A stretch of DNA of 64,000 nt from Cervus elaphus (GCF_910594005.1 NC_057820.1:4407001-4471000); one strand, 5' to 3'; shown: positions 1 to 10,480, numbered from the stretch's first letter. Made by a program: numbers and translations. Notes: generated by a model from the sequence alone, not told the origin.

Positions 1-30
1 GCCATCCAGCAGCAAGACCCGAGTCACACC

Positions 31-308
31 AACGTAATTTAAAAGTTCCTAGCAGCCATATTAAACAAGAAAAACAGATGAAATTCATTTTAATAATATA
101 TTTATAACTCGAAAGACCCCAAATTTTATCATTCCAAATATAATCAAGGTAAAAGTCATTAGTGACCTATTTTACATTCTTTCCCCCCATACCAAGTCTT
201 TGAAATGTGGTGCACCGTTGACACGGGACATCTCAAGTCAATCTAGCCCTGTTTCCTGCACCCTGAAGCCGCGTGTGGCTCAGGCGGCCACCTTACTCAA
301 TGGCCAGG
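31..308 (+). mobile_element. hAT-Charlie-type DNA transposon remnant (MER33-like)
   Basis: The stretch matches, with many differences, the internal sequence I associate with MER33: a 'cagccatattaaa' segment, a 'taataatatattta' core and a 3' part ending near 'ggccaccttactcaatggc'. It is non-autonomous and carries no transposase. Both terminal inverted repeats are eroded or absent. The family name is from memory; the class is more secure than the subfamily. Confidence 0.5.
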
Positions 309-1369
309 CCTAGCTGATCTCCACTCCTATGACTGTAAACATGTCTACAAAGAGATCTTTCCACACTTCCTCTCACCTCCTCCTCTCTCTTGAATCCCAA
401 AATTATAGAACCATCAAGCTACCGGACAGGTGTCTAATCGGTATCTCAACTCACAACATCTCTTAAAAAACAAAACAAAACAAAACAAAAAACCCCACAA
501 ATTCTTTACCACCACCACCACCACCAGCATCCTTGCCATGACCTTCCCAACATCGATCGAGCTCAAGTCCATGCTCCCACTGCTCAAGCCAAAGGCTCTG
601 GAATCAGCCTTGACTCCTCCGGTCCCTTTCACATTCCACCGACCCATCAGCCAATCCTCCTGGTCCTGCCTTCATGACCACCCAGAATGGGGGTCTTCTA
701 CTTGCTCTGCCCTCCCGAGCGCTGCTCTGCCTCTCAGATGGCTCCCCACCTGTCTCCCTTGTTTTCCCCAGGTCTCCGCTTGAGGGTCTTCTTGCGAGAG
801 CGCCATTCCCTGTCCACCCTAAAAACACAGCAGCCCTCTGGGCTACATCTTCACGTGGCCCGTGTGTCCATCTGCTGACTCTCCCCCACCCCCACCCCCA
901 GCACGGGACGGTGTGGTGGGCCACGGGTGGTCGGACAGTCCCGAGACCGCCTGCCGTGGGGGGCCGAGCTGACCAGAGCCTCCGGCCGCTGCACGTGCAG
1001 CATCACCAGGGCAGACATCAGGCCACGTGTCCCCGGGCTGCTTGCTCCCAGCAGTGCTGACCAGGAGGGGGTGCCGGCCCTCATCTTCTAACAGAGCCCG
1101 AAGCCTGGCCAAGGCTGCCTCCAGACTGCCCAGCCCTCTGCCACCTCTCCTTCCTGCGTGAGCAGGATCGCAGCACCCCTGCTCCCCCCCTCGCCCCCTC
1201 GTGGGTGGTCTAACCATCCTGGCACCTACGCCTGGGACACTGTGAGCGCAGCCAAGTACTGTGGAAAGGAATGAATCTCCAGGCGGAGCCGGGCCATGGA
1301 AGGATGTCCATTTCTAAGTCAAAGAAAGACGGTGGGGCTCCTGCTCTGCCGCGCGTCGTGTGTTAGCTT
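309..1369. other. Unassigned stretch with a weak antisense L2 segment
   Basis: About 415-705 has phrases found in antisense L2 ORF2 DNA ('cttgactcctcc', 'catcagccaatcctcctggtcctgcc'), so an old L2 on the minus strand is likely there. It is interrupted by an A-rich (AAAAC)n run at 464-492 and an (ACC)n run at 508-526. The rest, including the GC-rich 880-1220 part, holds nothing I recognise. Open frames here overlap in several frames and show no protein motif. Confidence 0.35.
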
Positions 1370-1490
1370 TAGGGAAGTGTCCTGGGCTCTGGGCTCCAGC
1401 TTCCTCATCAGTAAAATGAAGACACCACCACCTCTCTCAAGAGCTGTCACGAGGAGTACAACAGACAGTTCACCTAAGGTCCCCAACAAC
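1370..1490 (+). repeat. MIR SINE fragment
   Basis: The MIR core signature 'cttcctcatcagtaaaatgaa' is visible, followed by the 'tgtcacgaggagtaca' region. Both ends are lost. It is old and diverged. Confidence 0.6.
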
Positions 1491-1641
1491 AGGCCTCACG
1501 TGGAGGACGTACTTTCCCAAGTGTGAGCTCACTCTCCTCTGTAGCTGCTTCTAAGAATCCCTCGCCTTCCGACTTCACCACCGACTCTGACCACTTGTCA
1601 ACTAAATAAAGCCCCAAATGACCCTACGCACCTTCAGGACT

Positions 1642-2260
1642 GCCACCCTCAGTGACAGACTTTATTTTTTTGGGCTCCAAAATCACTGCAAATAGTGACT
1701 GCAGCCATGAAATTAAAAGATGCTTGCTGCTTGGAAGAAAAGCTATGACCAACCTAGACAGCATATTAAAACGCAGAGACATTACTTTGCCAACAAAAGT
1801 CCATCTGGTCAAAGCTATGGTTTTTCCAGTGGTCATGTATGGATGTGAGAGTTGGACTACAAAGAAAGCTGAGCGCCGAAGAATTGATGCTTTTGAACTG
1901 TGGTGTTGGAAAAGACTCTTGAGAGTCCCCTGGACTGCAAGGAGATCCAACCAGTCAGTCCTAAAGGAAATCAGCCCTGACTATTCATTGGAAGGACTGA
2001 TGCTAAAGCTGAAACTCCAATACTTTGGTCACCTAATGTGAAGAACTGACTCACTAGAAAAGACCCTGATGCTGGGAAAGACTGAAGGCAGGAGGAGAAG
2101 GGGACGACAGAGGATGAGATGGTTGGATGGCATGACTGACTCAATGGACATGAGTTTGAGCAAGCTCCGGGAGTTGGTGATGGACAGGGAGGCCTGGTGT
2201 GCTGCAGTCCCTGGGACTGCAAAGAGTCAGACACGACCGAGCAAATGAACTGAACTGAAT
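1642..2260 (+). mobile_element. BovB (RTE) LINE, 5'-truncated 3' end
   Basis: This is the last ~620 bases of BovB. It starts in the region coding the C-terminal part of ORF2, and the peptide 'FLGSKI...' is readable. It ends in the family's 'gaactgaactgaa' tail. A direct repeat of about ten bases, 'c(t)tcaggact', flanks it (about 1632-1641 and 2261-2270), so it arrived as a truncated unit. A TGA after the 'HLM' codons and further stops break the frame. It cannot code for active enzyme. Confidence 0.92.
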
Positions 2261-2289
2261 CCTCAGGACTACTTCAAAGAAGAAAACGC

Positions 2290-2450
2290 CCAGGCTAATG
2301 TCTAAAATTATTAAAACTAATAAAGCCACCAAGAAAATGTTTAATATGATCATTTAATTGATATTATTAATGATCATAATCATTAATACTATAATTATGA
2401 TAAACATTAATATGATCATGATCATTAATATTATCAATGATAATTTAAAG
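2290..2450. repeat. AT-rich low-complexity DNA with imperfect palindromes
   Basis: The segment is built from repeated 'attaat', 'gatcat' and 'aatatt' words on both strands. It includes the 12-base palindrome 'tgatcatgatca'. It lies directly downstream of the BovB tail but is not part of BovB. Confidence 0.7.
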
Positions 2451-2524
2451 AAATTAGAAGCTTGCTGGTTAGTTTTTCTTTTTTTAGGCTGCCTAGAGTA
2501 AGGGGGTTTCTCAAGAAAGTTCAC

Positions 2525-2680
2525 CGAAACATTATGTACAAAAATGTTCGCAGTGTTACAATAACTTGGAAGTCTACTCCATCAACTAAATTCTGGCACA
2601 TCCACACCATAGAAAACTAGGCACATCAAGGAAAACACAGTGAAGCAGATCTACACAAGTGGGGAAGACACAGATGCTGG
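2525..2680 (+). mobile_element. Old L1 (L1M-type) ORF2 fragment, sense
   Basis: The order 'aaaaatgttcgcagtgtta', 'aataacttggaa', 'catcaact' and 'ggcacatccacaccatag' follows the late ORF2 region of ancient L1 elements ('...ACTGCAGCATT...', '...GGAAACAACC...', '...CCATCAAT...'). It is highly diverged. Confidence 0.5.
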
Positions 2681-2958
2681 TACTGAAAGCACTCCAGATA
2701 CAAAGTGTTTGTTTACACATGACGCTCTCCACTGTGACTCCGCAAGTTTCAAGTACAGACATAGTTTTCTTTCTATGACAGCCAAGAAGTTTATCAGTCA
2801 TTTTTCAAAATGAGTACAGGATGGGCAGGGAGTGAAAGAGATTTTTCTGATCAACTTAAACTTACTGCTTTTTTAGATTTAACATGTACTTTAAAAAAAA
2901 TAGGCTTAAAAAAGTAAATAAACAAACAGGTTTTAAAAGAGTTGCCTGTATTCAAAAC

Positions 2959-3178
2959 AGGGGCTTTCCAGGTGGCTCAGTGAGTAAAGAATCCACCTGC
3001 AAGGCAGGATAAGCGGGGGACATAGATTCAATCCCTGGGTCGGGAAGATCTGGAGGAGGGCACGGCAACCCACTCCAGTATTCCTACCTGGAGAATCCCA
3101 TGGACAGAGGAGCCTGGCGGGCTACAGTCCACGGGGTCACAAAGAGTCGGACACAACTTAGCGACTGAGCACACACAC
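2959..3178 (+). repeat. Bov-tA SINE
   Basis: A tRNA-derived head ('gggctttccaggtggctcag', with a B-box-like 'gattcaatccc') is followed by the Bov-A body shared with the BovB 3' end ('gtcacaaagagtcggaca') and a short CA-rich tail. A perfect 9-base TSD, 'attcaaaac', lies at 2950-2958 and 3179-3187. Confidence 0.95.
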
Positions 3179-3187
3179 ATTCAAAAC

Positions 3188-4570
3188 CATGTTTTGGTAA
3201 ATCATACAAAATAGTTTTAATAAATTAAGTTTTATATTTTATAAAAATAAGAAACAGCTTTGATGATACTAACAAAAAATTAACAATATGATCAGTAATC
3301 ATCATCTATGGGGGTAATCAAAGGAAGTAGTGGCAAGTCACCACCACCAAATAAAGGACCACAAGTGCGTCTGTTCAATTTCAGCTTTCCCCTGGTGACA
3401 TTCTGTCGATCTGTAAAAATAGCTCAATCACTATGTTGTGAGACCAAACCTAATCCAGTTTTGTAAGTCGACTGTACTTCAATGAAGTATTGTCTTCAAC
3501 TTTCTCACCATTAAAATCTTCAAGGAAGATGCTAGCGAGGAGCAAAAGGTTATCAGACACCTAAGAAAAGGCTCGTAACTGAAGGAAAAATAAATAAATA
3601 AAGAGCTTGACTAAAGGCCCAAACTTGGGCAAACAATTTTGAAACAGTTCTGACCTGGCTATTAAGATACCACAGGTACTTTGGGAAATGTAACTGGGCT
3701 AGAAAACAGACTCCTGGCTGGAAGGGAAAACACATCCCGCCCCGCTTCCTACCTCTCCCTGTTACTGAAGTTAACAACCGTTATCACCGAACAAGAACTC
3801 TGAAGACGTGCCGGGGCCCGCCACTCCTCCACGCGTGACTGGCTCAGGGGGCGCGCTGGGCGCTGAGTGACCACTCCCTGTGCCGGCCCGACAGACACCA
3901 CACGCACATGCACACATGCACACACACGCTGTCTGGTCTCGCTTCCTGTCACATAACCACATACACATACACGCGTGTGCACACACACAGAGCCCGCACT
4001 CACAGAACTCACCTTCTCTCTTCACTCCGTTAACGAGGAACACGGACAAACCAACACCATCGCCAGCGCTTCTGCAGTTGTTCCCCTTCTAAACTGTCCT
4101 AGTGCTTTCAGTTCTAACCCATACTAGGCTCATCCCCTGGGACAGATCACCCTCAATTCTCTGCGGTGGGTTTTAAGAGAGACTGATTAGAAATATAGAG
4201 ATTTCCAATGTGTGTGTGTTTTTTTTTAAAGCTCATAATCATAAATAAGGTCAGCAAAGTAGCAATCGAAACACACTCTTACGTGGCTGCAAGTTTAGGG
4301 AATTTCATGTTGTGTTAGAACCAGATACCACGCCGGATACAGCCTGTCAATCAGTAACGTGTATCATCTTAAAAACAGTAACTCAATGTTTAATTAAAAG
4401 TTTCAGAATTACAGCTGGTTTTCAGCACCAAGCTTCTCCCTCTCCAGCAAGACTGCTTGAGCAGACATAGGGAGAGACAGAGAACTCCAGAGAAGGCCTG
4501 GGGACAGGAAGAAGCTTCGGAGATGATGTCAGAAACAGAACTTCGAGTCATTACAGATACTGCATAAGGA
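3188..4570. other. Unassigned stretch with a degenerate CA repeat
   Basis: No repeat or exon is recognisable over most of this span. An interrupted (CA)n tract occupies about 3890-3990 with embedded 'cgcgtgtgcacacacaca'. The overlapping open frames at 3749-4092 are translations of that tract. A TG/T run lies at 4208-4228. Confidence 0.6.
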
Positions 4571-4830
4571 GGACGGCCCTCTGGCTCAGTGGCAAAGAAG
4601 ATGCCTTTCAGTGCAGGGGCCGTGGGTTCAACCCCTCGTCTGCGAAGAGGCCACATGCTGAGAGGCAGACAAGCCCGGGCGCCACAGCGACCAAAGCCGC
4701 AGTCCTGGAGCCCCCGCTCGGCAGGAGGAGCCCCCGCAGTGAGACGCCTGCGCACTGCGCCGAGAGTGGCCCCCACGCGCTGCAACCAGATAAAACCCCG
4801 TGCCGCAACGAGACCCCGCGCAGGAGGAAA
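4571..4830 (+). repeat. CHR-1-type tRNA-derived SINE, diverged
   Basis: The head 'ctctggctcagtggcaaag' and B-box 'gggttcaaccc' are followed by the long GC-rich body typical of cetartiodactyl CHR-1 ('ccacatgctgagaggcag', 'cgccacagcgacc', 'gcagtgagacgcctg', 'gctgcaacc'). It is more diverged than the Bov-tA copies nearby. A separate A-run lies at about 4900-4914. Confidence 0.7.
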
Positions 4831-4914
4831 GGAAAGCAAAGTGAGAAACAAATATGTAAGATTCTACCGCCAGATTACAACAAAAACACGTGCTTTACTT
4901 AAAAAAAAAAAAAA

Positions 4915-5454
4915 CCGAGGAGAAAACATGACAACCCCTTTCCCACTTTCTTAAGCTCACTTACAGAAAGACTAAACTCGTCTTCAGAATAATTCCAGAC
5001 CACCACCATGCATCTGCTTGTGCAAACGTTCCCTCCAACCCAACACTCACTTTTTTGCTTATTCTCAAAACCAGTGGAACAGTGAGGGTGGGGAGACCAG
5101 ATGATTATTCTTTCTCCTTTACACAGGAGCCAGAAATAAATCTGGGAACACTGTAACAGTAACCAACATATACACTCAATCGACACACCTACCCAACCAC
5201 TAGTGTTCTCTACACCTGCTGCAATTAACAGCTAGAGGTTGCCACTCCCTGAGCACTGACTACCGCTGGGCCCTGCTCTGAGTGGCTCGTAGATTCATGA
5301 AGCTCGCACACACAGCCATTCCAACCCCACTCCCCTTCTGCCAAATCAGAGAACGTAGACTGCTCGAGTTAATTCAGCCCAGCATTTAGACCAGTAAGAC
5401 TGTGTGAAAGACTGTATCACACACTAGAGGGAGAGTCAGCCATGGTCAAGAATT
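4915..5454. other. Mostly unassigned; short antisense MIR
   Basis: About 5225-5295 resembles antisense MIR ('cctgagcactgactaccgctgggccctgctctgag'). Nothing else is recognisable. No coding signal is seen. Confidence 0.45.
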
Positions 5455-6235
5455 TCCTCTCTTTCCTTAAGGAGTTTATAATCATGGAACGAATAAACTG
5501 AAGAGTCAGAAAGAAGAAACAGGTGAGTGGGGGCACCTCAAGCACCATGTGGGCGGATAGTGAGGAGTTGATTCTGAAAGTCAGAGGAAGCTTCTTTCAT
5601 AGACACAGCGGCACTGAAGTCAAGCCTTCGGTACTAAGGATTCTGCTAAGAAGGGGAAAAAAAAGCAGAAAAGCCATTCCAGAGTAAAGAAATCAGACAA
5701 ATAACCACGGAAGTGGCCAGAGGTCTAAGTGTTGAAACACCAGGTGGTGAGAGATGAAGCTAAAAGTTACAATGATGCCAGATGGCGTAGGTCTCAATGA
5801 TTTCCTAACCCTTTAACACTAATTCTCAGCTGGCCAGGTGGTGATGCCTCCAAGGGGGAAATCTTTGTGGGAGTAAGCCTACCGACAGAACTAGGTTATA
5901 ACCCTCAGGTGTGAAAGAATGGAGGGAGATGTTGAGAACCTCTGCTATATACCTGGGGCAGAGTTGGGGGGGGGGGCAGGTGTGATATGATCTGACTTTA
6001 CATACTGAATAATTCTGGTAACAAAACAGGAGCACTAGAGAAAGGGAGGCCAGTCAGCAGTCTACCTACAGGAACAACCTCCACAAGGACAGACAGGAGC
6101 CAGGGAGGGCAGGGGCAGAGGAACTGCTGGGGGAGGGGGGAGGTTGATGGAAAAGACACATGGAGACAGACTTGGTAAAAATCTCAAGAAAAGGAAGACT
6201 CAGAAAGTTTCCAGCCTGGGGGACAAGGGGGACAA
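5455..6235 (+). mobile_element. L2 LINE, sense, long diverged copy
   Basis: The order of phrases follows L2 3' DNA: 'ccttaaggagtttataatcatgg', 'ggaagcttctttcatag', 'cattccagag', and 'gtgatatgatctgactttacatac' with 'taattctggtaac'. The last corresponds to the conserved L2 segment 'GTGACATGATCTGATTTAC...'. It is very old, with no open frame. A G-run lies at about 5966-5976. Confidence 0.7.
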
Positions 6236-6344
6236 GCGTCCTGTGACGTTATGCCATCCTTCTTTCCTTTTAGCTGAAGGAGGGTGCACAGTGCACAAAG
6301 AACAGCCACTTTAAGTGACACCGCAAAGCAAAAATAGCACAGAC

Positions 6345-6465
6345 TTCTCACAAAATAAAGAAACAGAAGTTCAAGAGAGATTTAGCTAACTTGCCCACAG
6401 TGACCCAGGGATGAGGGATGAGCCGAGACACAAACCTGAGTCTTCCAAATCCGGACCTTACGGAT
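6345..6465 (-). repeat. MIR SINE, antisense
   Basis: The antisense MIR core is seen as 'agaaacagaagttcaagagagatttagctaacttgcccacagtgaccca', abbreviated here by its key words: 'aacttgcccac' then 'gtgaccca'. Both ends have decayed. Confidence 0.6.
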
Positions 6466-6904
6466 TTTAAACAAGCACCCTCAAAAGTAGTTTACTTTCT
6501 ATGAGCATAAAAATCTCCAAAAAATAAACCCACCAAAAATGTTTTAAACAAAATGCTGGTAATCTGCTGGGAATGCAATTATATTTCAAAGGTAAGGAAT
6601 GTTTTAAAACGTGTGCTCTGATCCCCTCTCCCAAGAAACTGACTTCAGTCAGCAGTGCTGGCTTGTAGACCCTGAAAGTTTCAACACACAGGGCAGAGGT
6701 GGTTTGTCTGTTATTTTTGTATAAAAATACCACTTGGTGTTTTATGAGAGATCAAAAATAATTGAAAAGAAATATTCTCAGTAATAACTATCTTCAACAT
6801 CCTAAACCTCATTCCCAGATTCCCAGTGCCGTGGCTGGTACTGATGTTTGCTAGTAAAATACTTTATAATAATAATATTCTTCATAAGGTGGATTACAGA
6901 CTTT
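6466..6904. other. Unassigned AT-rich stretch
   Basis: I see no repeat, RNA gene or exon here. The small open frame on the minus strand shows no motif. Confidence 0.5.
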
Positions 6905-7442
6905 GCCTTTATTCAGCAAACATTTAGACATTTTCATGTTGGGGATAAAACAATGACACGGTCACCACAGCCAGAGTTTAACAAACACAACACGTGATAC
7001 AGGCAATAATGAAAGTAAAAATAGAGGACTGTGACTGCAGAAATGAATAATTCACTTTGATAGGATTTCCAAAGGGCTCCAGACAGGACCTAAAATCAGA
7101 TGTGGACTTTTAAAAAAGTGGAGTGGGTGGAAGTGAGACAGGGCATTCCAACTGGAGAAAAAGATTACAAAAGGGATTGAAGCAGCTAGGCTGATCAGAG
7201 AACCGAGAGCCCTCTCGCGGGGCAGTGTGAGAAGGGAACCAAGACGACAGGTGAGGTTCAGAGCGGCTGGGGCCAGACTGCGGGGTCTGGATTGCGGTCT
7301 CCACACAACAGGCAGGGTTAGAAGCTTTCTGAGCCAGAGACTGACAAGATCCAATCTGTGCTTCGGAAAGATGACCTGACAGCCGGTCAAAGTGCAGACA
7401 GGAAGGGTCGGGGAGGAGCCTAAGAAAGCTCTAAGCCAGGAC
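6905..7442 (+). mobile_element. L2 LINE, sense, second long copy
   Basis: It begins with 'cctttattcagcaaacattta' and later has 'cattccaactggag', 'ccagactgcggggtctgg' and 'aagatccaatctgtgcttcggaaagatgacctgac'. The last matches the conserved L2 'GATCTGATT...AAAGATCAC' area. It is the same family and strand as the copy at 5455-6235. Confidence 0.65.
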
Positions 7443-7504
7443 AGGAATCAGAAGCTTTGACACATTAGCACCAGCTCATATTTTAAAAGGGACTGAAGGC
7501 TGAC

Positions 7505-7655
7505 AGAACGACTTCACATCTCCCCTCACCTGATCATTCCAACCATCCTGTGAGACAAGTATCATTATGCTCCCCATTTTACAGAAGAGAAAACTGGCTC
7601 AGAGGGCCATTAACTGCTCCAAGTCAAATGCTGCTACAATAGGGAGAACCTAGGC
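7505..7655 (-). repeat. MIR SINE, antisense
   Basis: The antisense signature 'ccccattttacagaagagaaaactgg' is clear, preceded by 'atcattatgctcc' and followed by a decayed tRNA-related part. Confidence 0.8.
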
Positions 7656-8130
7656 TCTGCACTTCTCCACACAAGGCAAAATAAAATCAATCTTACTGCT
7701 TTTGAAAATGCTACTGCAAAATAAAGCACAGAGTGATCTATGACATCTTTAAAAGAGTTTCTAAAATTCCATTTACTTTTCTTAAATGGTTACAACTTGT
7801 GTAACAAATAAGCTAATTACCCTTAAAATAGTTACAGATTTGCCTTCTGTTGGCCTCATGGTAAAGACCTGTACTTTTCCTGAAAAACAATGCATCTGTA
7901 CCTCTACTTCTATCTTCTGCAATATTAAATATTTAAGAGTAATATTCTCTACTTCCTTCAATGTTTCAGTGGCCAAACTAGATGACACAGGTTTATGTAA
8001 AAACTGTTATACATGTGCCCAAACTGAAACAGTAAATATTTTTGAATTACTAAAAATTATTTAGCAAGTACAGTAACTGAATATAGAACACAATAAGTAT
8101 TCATTGCAAGAAGCTTACATATAAGTATAA
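7656..8130. other. Unassigned AT-rich stretch
   Basis: Open frames on both strands (about 7782-8064) overlap each other and show no motif. I see no repeat. Confidence 0.5.
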
Positions 8131-8334
8131 ACGTTAGTCGTTCAGTTGGGTCCAACTCTTTGGGACTCCAAGGACTGTAGCCCACCAGGATCCTCTTGTC
8201 CATGGGATTCTCCAGGCAAGAATACTGGAGTGACTGGCCATTACGTTCTCCAGGGGATCGTCCCAACCCAGGGATCGAACCAGGTCTCCTGCATTGCAGG
8301 CAGATTCTTTACCATTGAGTCACCAGTGAAGCCC
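8131..8334 (-). repeat. Bov-tA SINE, antisense
   Basis: Read on the minus strand, it has the tRNA-like head ending at 'ggggcttcactggtgactca' and the Bov-A body. On the plus strand the body appears as 'ccaactctttgggactcc' at its left end. Confidence 0.93.
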
Positions 8335-8650
8335 CAAAAGTGTATACCTACGCATAAATATAGCTATGCAAAGACACACTTTCAGGAATCATTTCTGTCG
8401 CAAAGAAATGTCATCAAGAGCCTAAGAACCACTTATGAATGGACCAATCCAAAATAACCGATGGGAGAATATTTGACCTTCAGGCTGCAAAGTGGGAGAA
8501 CTCCCCACGTCGGATTCAAAGTCTTATGAAATAGTCAAGGTGCTCTGGCACCTAGCTAGCTCTAGGATTTGACTGTGTAGTTAGTTTTACCCAGGACGTC
8601 ACCTATTATCAAAACTGCTTGCCCCCAACTCTTCACCGATCTCCTACCAC

Positions 8651-8670
8651 TGTTTGTTTGTTTGTTTGTT
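8651..8670 (+). repeat. (TTTG)n microsatellite
   Basis: Five TGTT/TTTG units are followed by a short T-run. Confidence 0.9.
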
Positions 8671-8761
8671 TTTTAAAAAACACGCAAAAACCCAGACGTG
8701 TAAAGCTCACTCTTAAGAACCTAGAAGAAATATCCGACATCCAAGTATCCTAGATATCCAG

Positions 8762-8984
8762 GGGGCTTCCCTGGTGGCTCAGTTGGTAAAGAATCCCCCT
8801 GCAATGCGGGATACCCGGGTTCGATCCCTGGGTCGGGAAGATCCCCTGGAGGAGGGCATGTCAACGCCACTCCAGTATTTTCACCTGGAGAATTCCATGG
8901 AGGAGCCTGGCGGGCTACAGTCCATTGGGGGTGGGGGGTCGCAAAGAGTCGGACACACGACTGAGCACAGCACACCCGCAAGGG
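8762..8984 (+). repeat. Bov-tA SINE
   Basis: The head 'ggcttccctggtggctcag', the B-box 'ggttcgatccc' and the Bov-A body are complete. Similar flanks, 'ctagatatccag' (about 8750-8761) and 'ctagacatccaag' (about 8985-8997), are a probable TSD. Confidence 0.94.
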
Positions 8985-9817
8985 CTAGACATCCAAGCAT
9001 TCACCCGCAAGTGATTAGCAGAAACCATACTTAGTTCTGTCCCCCCGACCCGCTAAATCTCCTAGTTTTTTTTTTTTTGCCAGGTTGGCTCTCCTGAGCT
9101 TGCCTCTAGAGCACAAAAAAATGAAAGGTGGCGAAGGAGAGAAATCAAAAACCCGGGTTCTGCCACGATTTTGGTGGTCTGCCCCAGCAGGCCCGAGTAC
9201 AAGCGCGCGCCGCCCCGCTCTGTCCCGGGGCGCAGGCATCTATCTCTCCGGTGATCACCCCGCTGCTCAGGGCGCCGGGGGTGCCGGGGCGCAGGCATCT
9301 CTCCCCGGCGACCACCCCGCTGCTCGGTGGCGCCGGGGGGTACGCTCGCGCTGGCGGCCAGCGCAGGAGGCCGGCTCCGGCCCTCCGGAGCGCGCGCGCG
9401 CGCGGCCGTATAACCTTCGCCGGACCTGGCGCCGCAGGGCCCGCCCCGCGCGCGCAGAGAGCCACAGGCCCGCGCGCCCGCCCGCCCGCCCGCCCCCGCC
9501 GGCCGCTTCCCTTCCCCGGGGTCGGAGGGGAGCCCCTAAAGGACAATGCAGGACGAGAGGGGGCAGCGCCGCCGCGAGCGCCCACCCCGCCGGCCCGGCC
9601 CGGCCCTCGGGGTCCCGCGCGCCCCGCCTCGACTCCCCGGAGAGCCGCTCCCAGCGCGGCCCATTGTGCGCACTCATCGTCCGGCCCGCGCGCCGCCGCC
9701 GCCGCCGCCCGCGCCCCCCAGGCGCCGGGGTCCCCGCGCCGGGAGCGTACCACACGCCCGGGGCCCGGCCCCGCCCGCCCCGGCCCAGCCCCGGCCCGGC
9801 CCCGGCCCAGCCCCGCG

Positions 9818-9826
9818 GTACCTGCC
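9818..9826 (-). other. Candidate 5' splice site (CAG|GTACC, minus strand)
   Basis: On the minus strand the sequence reads 'CTCGGCAG|GTACCGC', with the GT at 9821-9820. It lies about 105 bases downstream of the CRE-like site in that direction, so it could end a short non-coding first exon. The +4/+5 positions are poor against the GTRAGT consensus, so this is only a possibility. Confidence 0.25.
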
Positions 9827-9926
9827 GAGCGAGCGGCCGGGCGGCGCGGCGGCCGCGGCGGGGGCGCCTCCTCGCTCCGCGGGCTCCGAGCGGCTGCCGA
9901 GCGCCGGGCGGGCCGGGGCGGGCGCC

Positions 9927-9934
9927 TGACGTAA
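9927..9934. promoter_or_regulatory. CRE/ATF-like site TGACGTAA
   Basis: The octamer differs from the palindromic CRE by one base and is a known CREB/ATF variant. It stands in the centre of the CpG island immediately next to the (GGC)n run, a usual place for a functional CRE close to a start site. Function is inferred. Confidence 0.5.
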
Positions 9935-9935
9935 A

Positions 9936-9966
<31 letters not shown>

Positions 9967-10011
9967 TCGGCGGAGGGCGGGGGGGGCGGTGCACCGCGGC
10001 CGCTCCGCTCC

Positions 10012-10024
10012 GTTACCCGGCAAC
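10012..10024. promoter_or_regulatory. RFX-type X-box GTTACC-C-GGCAAC
   Basis: The 13-base element fits the RFX pattern GTNRCC-N(0-3)-RGYAAC exactly, with a one-base spacer. X-boxes in CpG-island promoters are often bound by RFX factors and are common in genes for cilia and cell-cycle functions. Occupancy is inferred. Confidence 0.5.
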
Positions 10025-10480
10025 CGGCCTCAGCGCCCCGCCAGCCGGCTGCGCTCCATATCCTTCCGCCCAGGCGCCGGGATTACATCAGCGCCACCGC
10101 CCCGCCCCGGCCCCGCCCCTCCGGCCGACTCCAGGGCGCCTTCGGGGCCGCGCGCGCGCGCGCGCGCGCACCGAGGGGCCTGCTGGCTGGTGGGAGCGTT
10201 TCAGCGGCGGGTGGGTGCTGGGGTCGCAGGCGGGGAGGGGGTTGGAGGACTGCAAGCGGGAGCCCCACCACCACCACCCGCGGTGTGCGGGACGTCGGAG
10301 GGGAGACGCACCACCCCCCGCCCCCGGGTGCAGGGGCGCGTGGGGCTCCTGAACTCCGTCACCGCCCCTCCCCGCCCCCGGGCCGCCGCCGCCCAGGTCC
10401 CCGCCTTCGCGGGCACACGCTCCACCTGTCTGTGCACTCCTCCTCTCCCACCACCTCCTCGCCGCGTCCTGGGATGGCTG

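Larger units (their letters stand above)
9180..10480. promoter_or_regulatory. CpG island, probable promoter
   Basis: For about 1.3 kb the DNA is extremely GC-rich and CpG is abundant, in contrast to the CpG-poor DNA on both sides. No recognisable interspersed repeat lies inside it. It holds many GC-box-like GGGCGG/CCGCCC words, a GGCCC-rich tract (9760-9816), (CCG)n at 9690-9709, (GGC)n at 9937-9962 and (CG)n at 9391-9404 and 10150-10169. No clear TATA box is seen. Islands like this usually mark constitutive or tissue-broad promoters and can be bidirectional. I cannot name the gene or prove the direction. The minus strand is slightly favoured by the CRE and candidate donor described separately. 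Confidence 0.92.

Noticed and set aside
2961..3040. tRNA-like sequences with A- and B-box motifs at the start of each Bov-tA and CHR SINE
   Set aside because: The heads are tRNA-derived but lack a foldable acceptor stem and anticodon arm and continue into the SINE body; none is a tRNA gene.
3885..3992. A CA-rich direct-repeat block considered as a possible regularly spaced array
   Set aside because: It is an interrupted dinucleotide repeat without spacers; no CRISPR-like structure exists in this eukaryotic DNA.
8774..9034. Recurring peptides such as '...MDRGAW...VHGVAKSRT...' that look like a conserved small protein family (also at 14006, 17560, 45109, 49485, 53514, 60408 and others)
   Set aside because: They are translations of Bov-tA SINEs in one frame. 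The conservation is that of the repeat, not of a gene.
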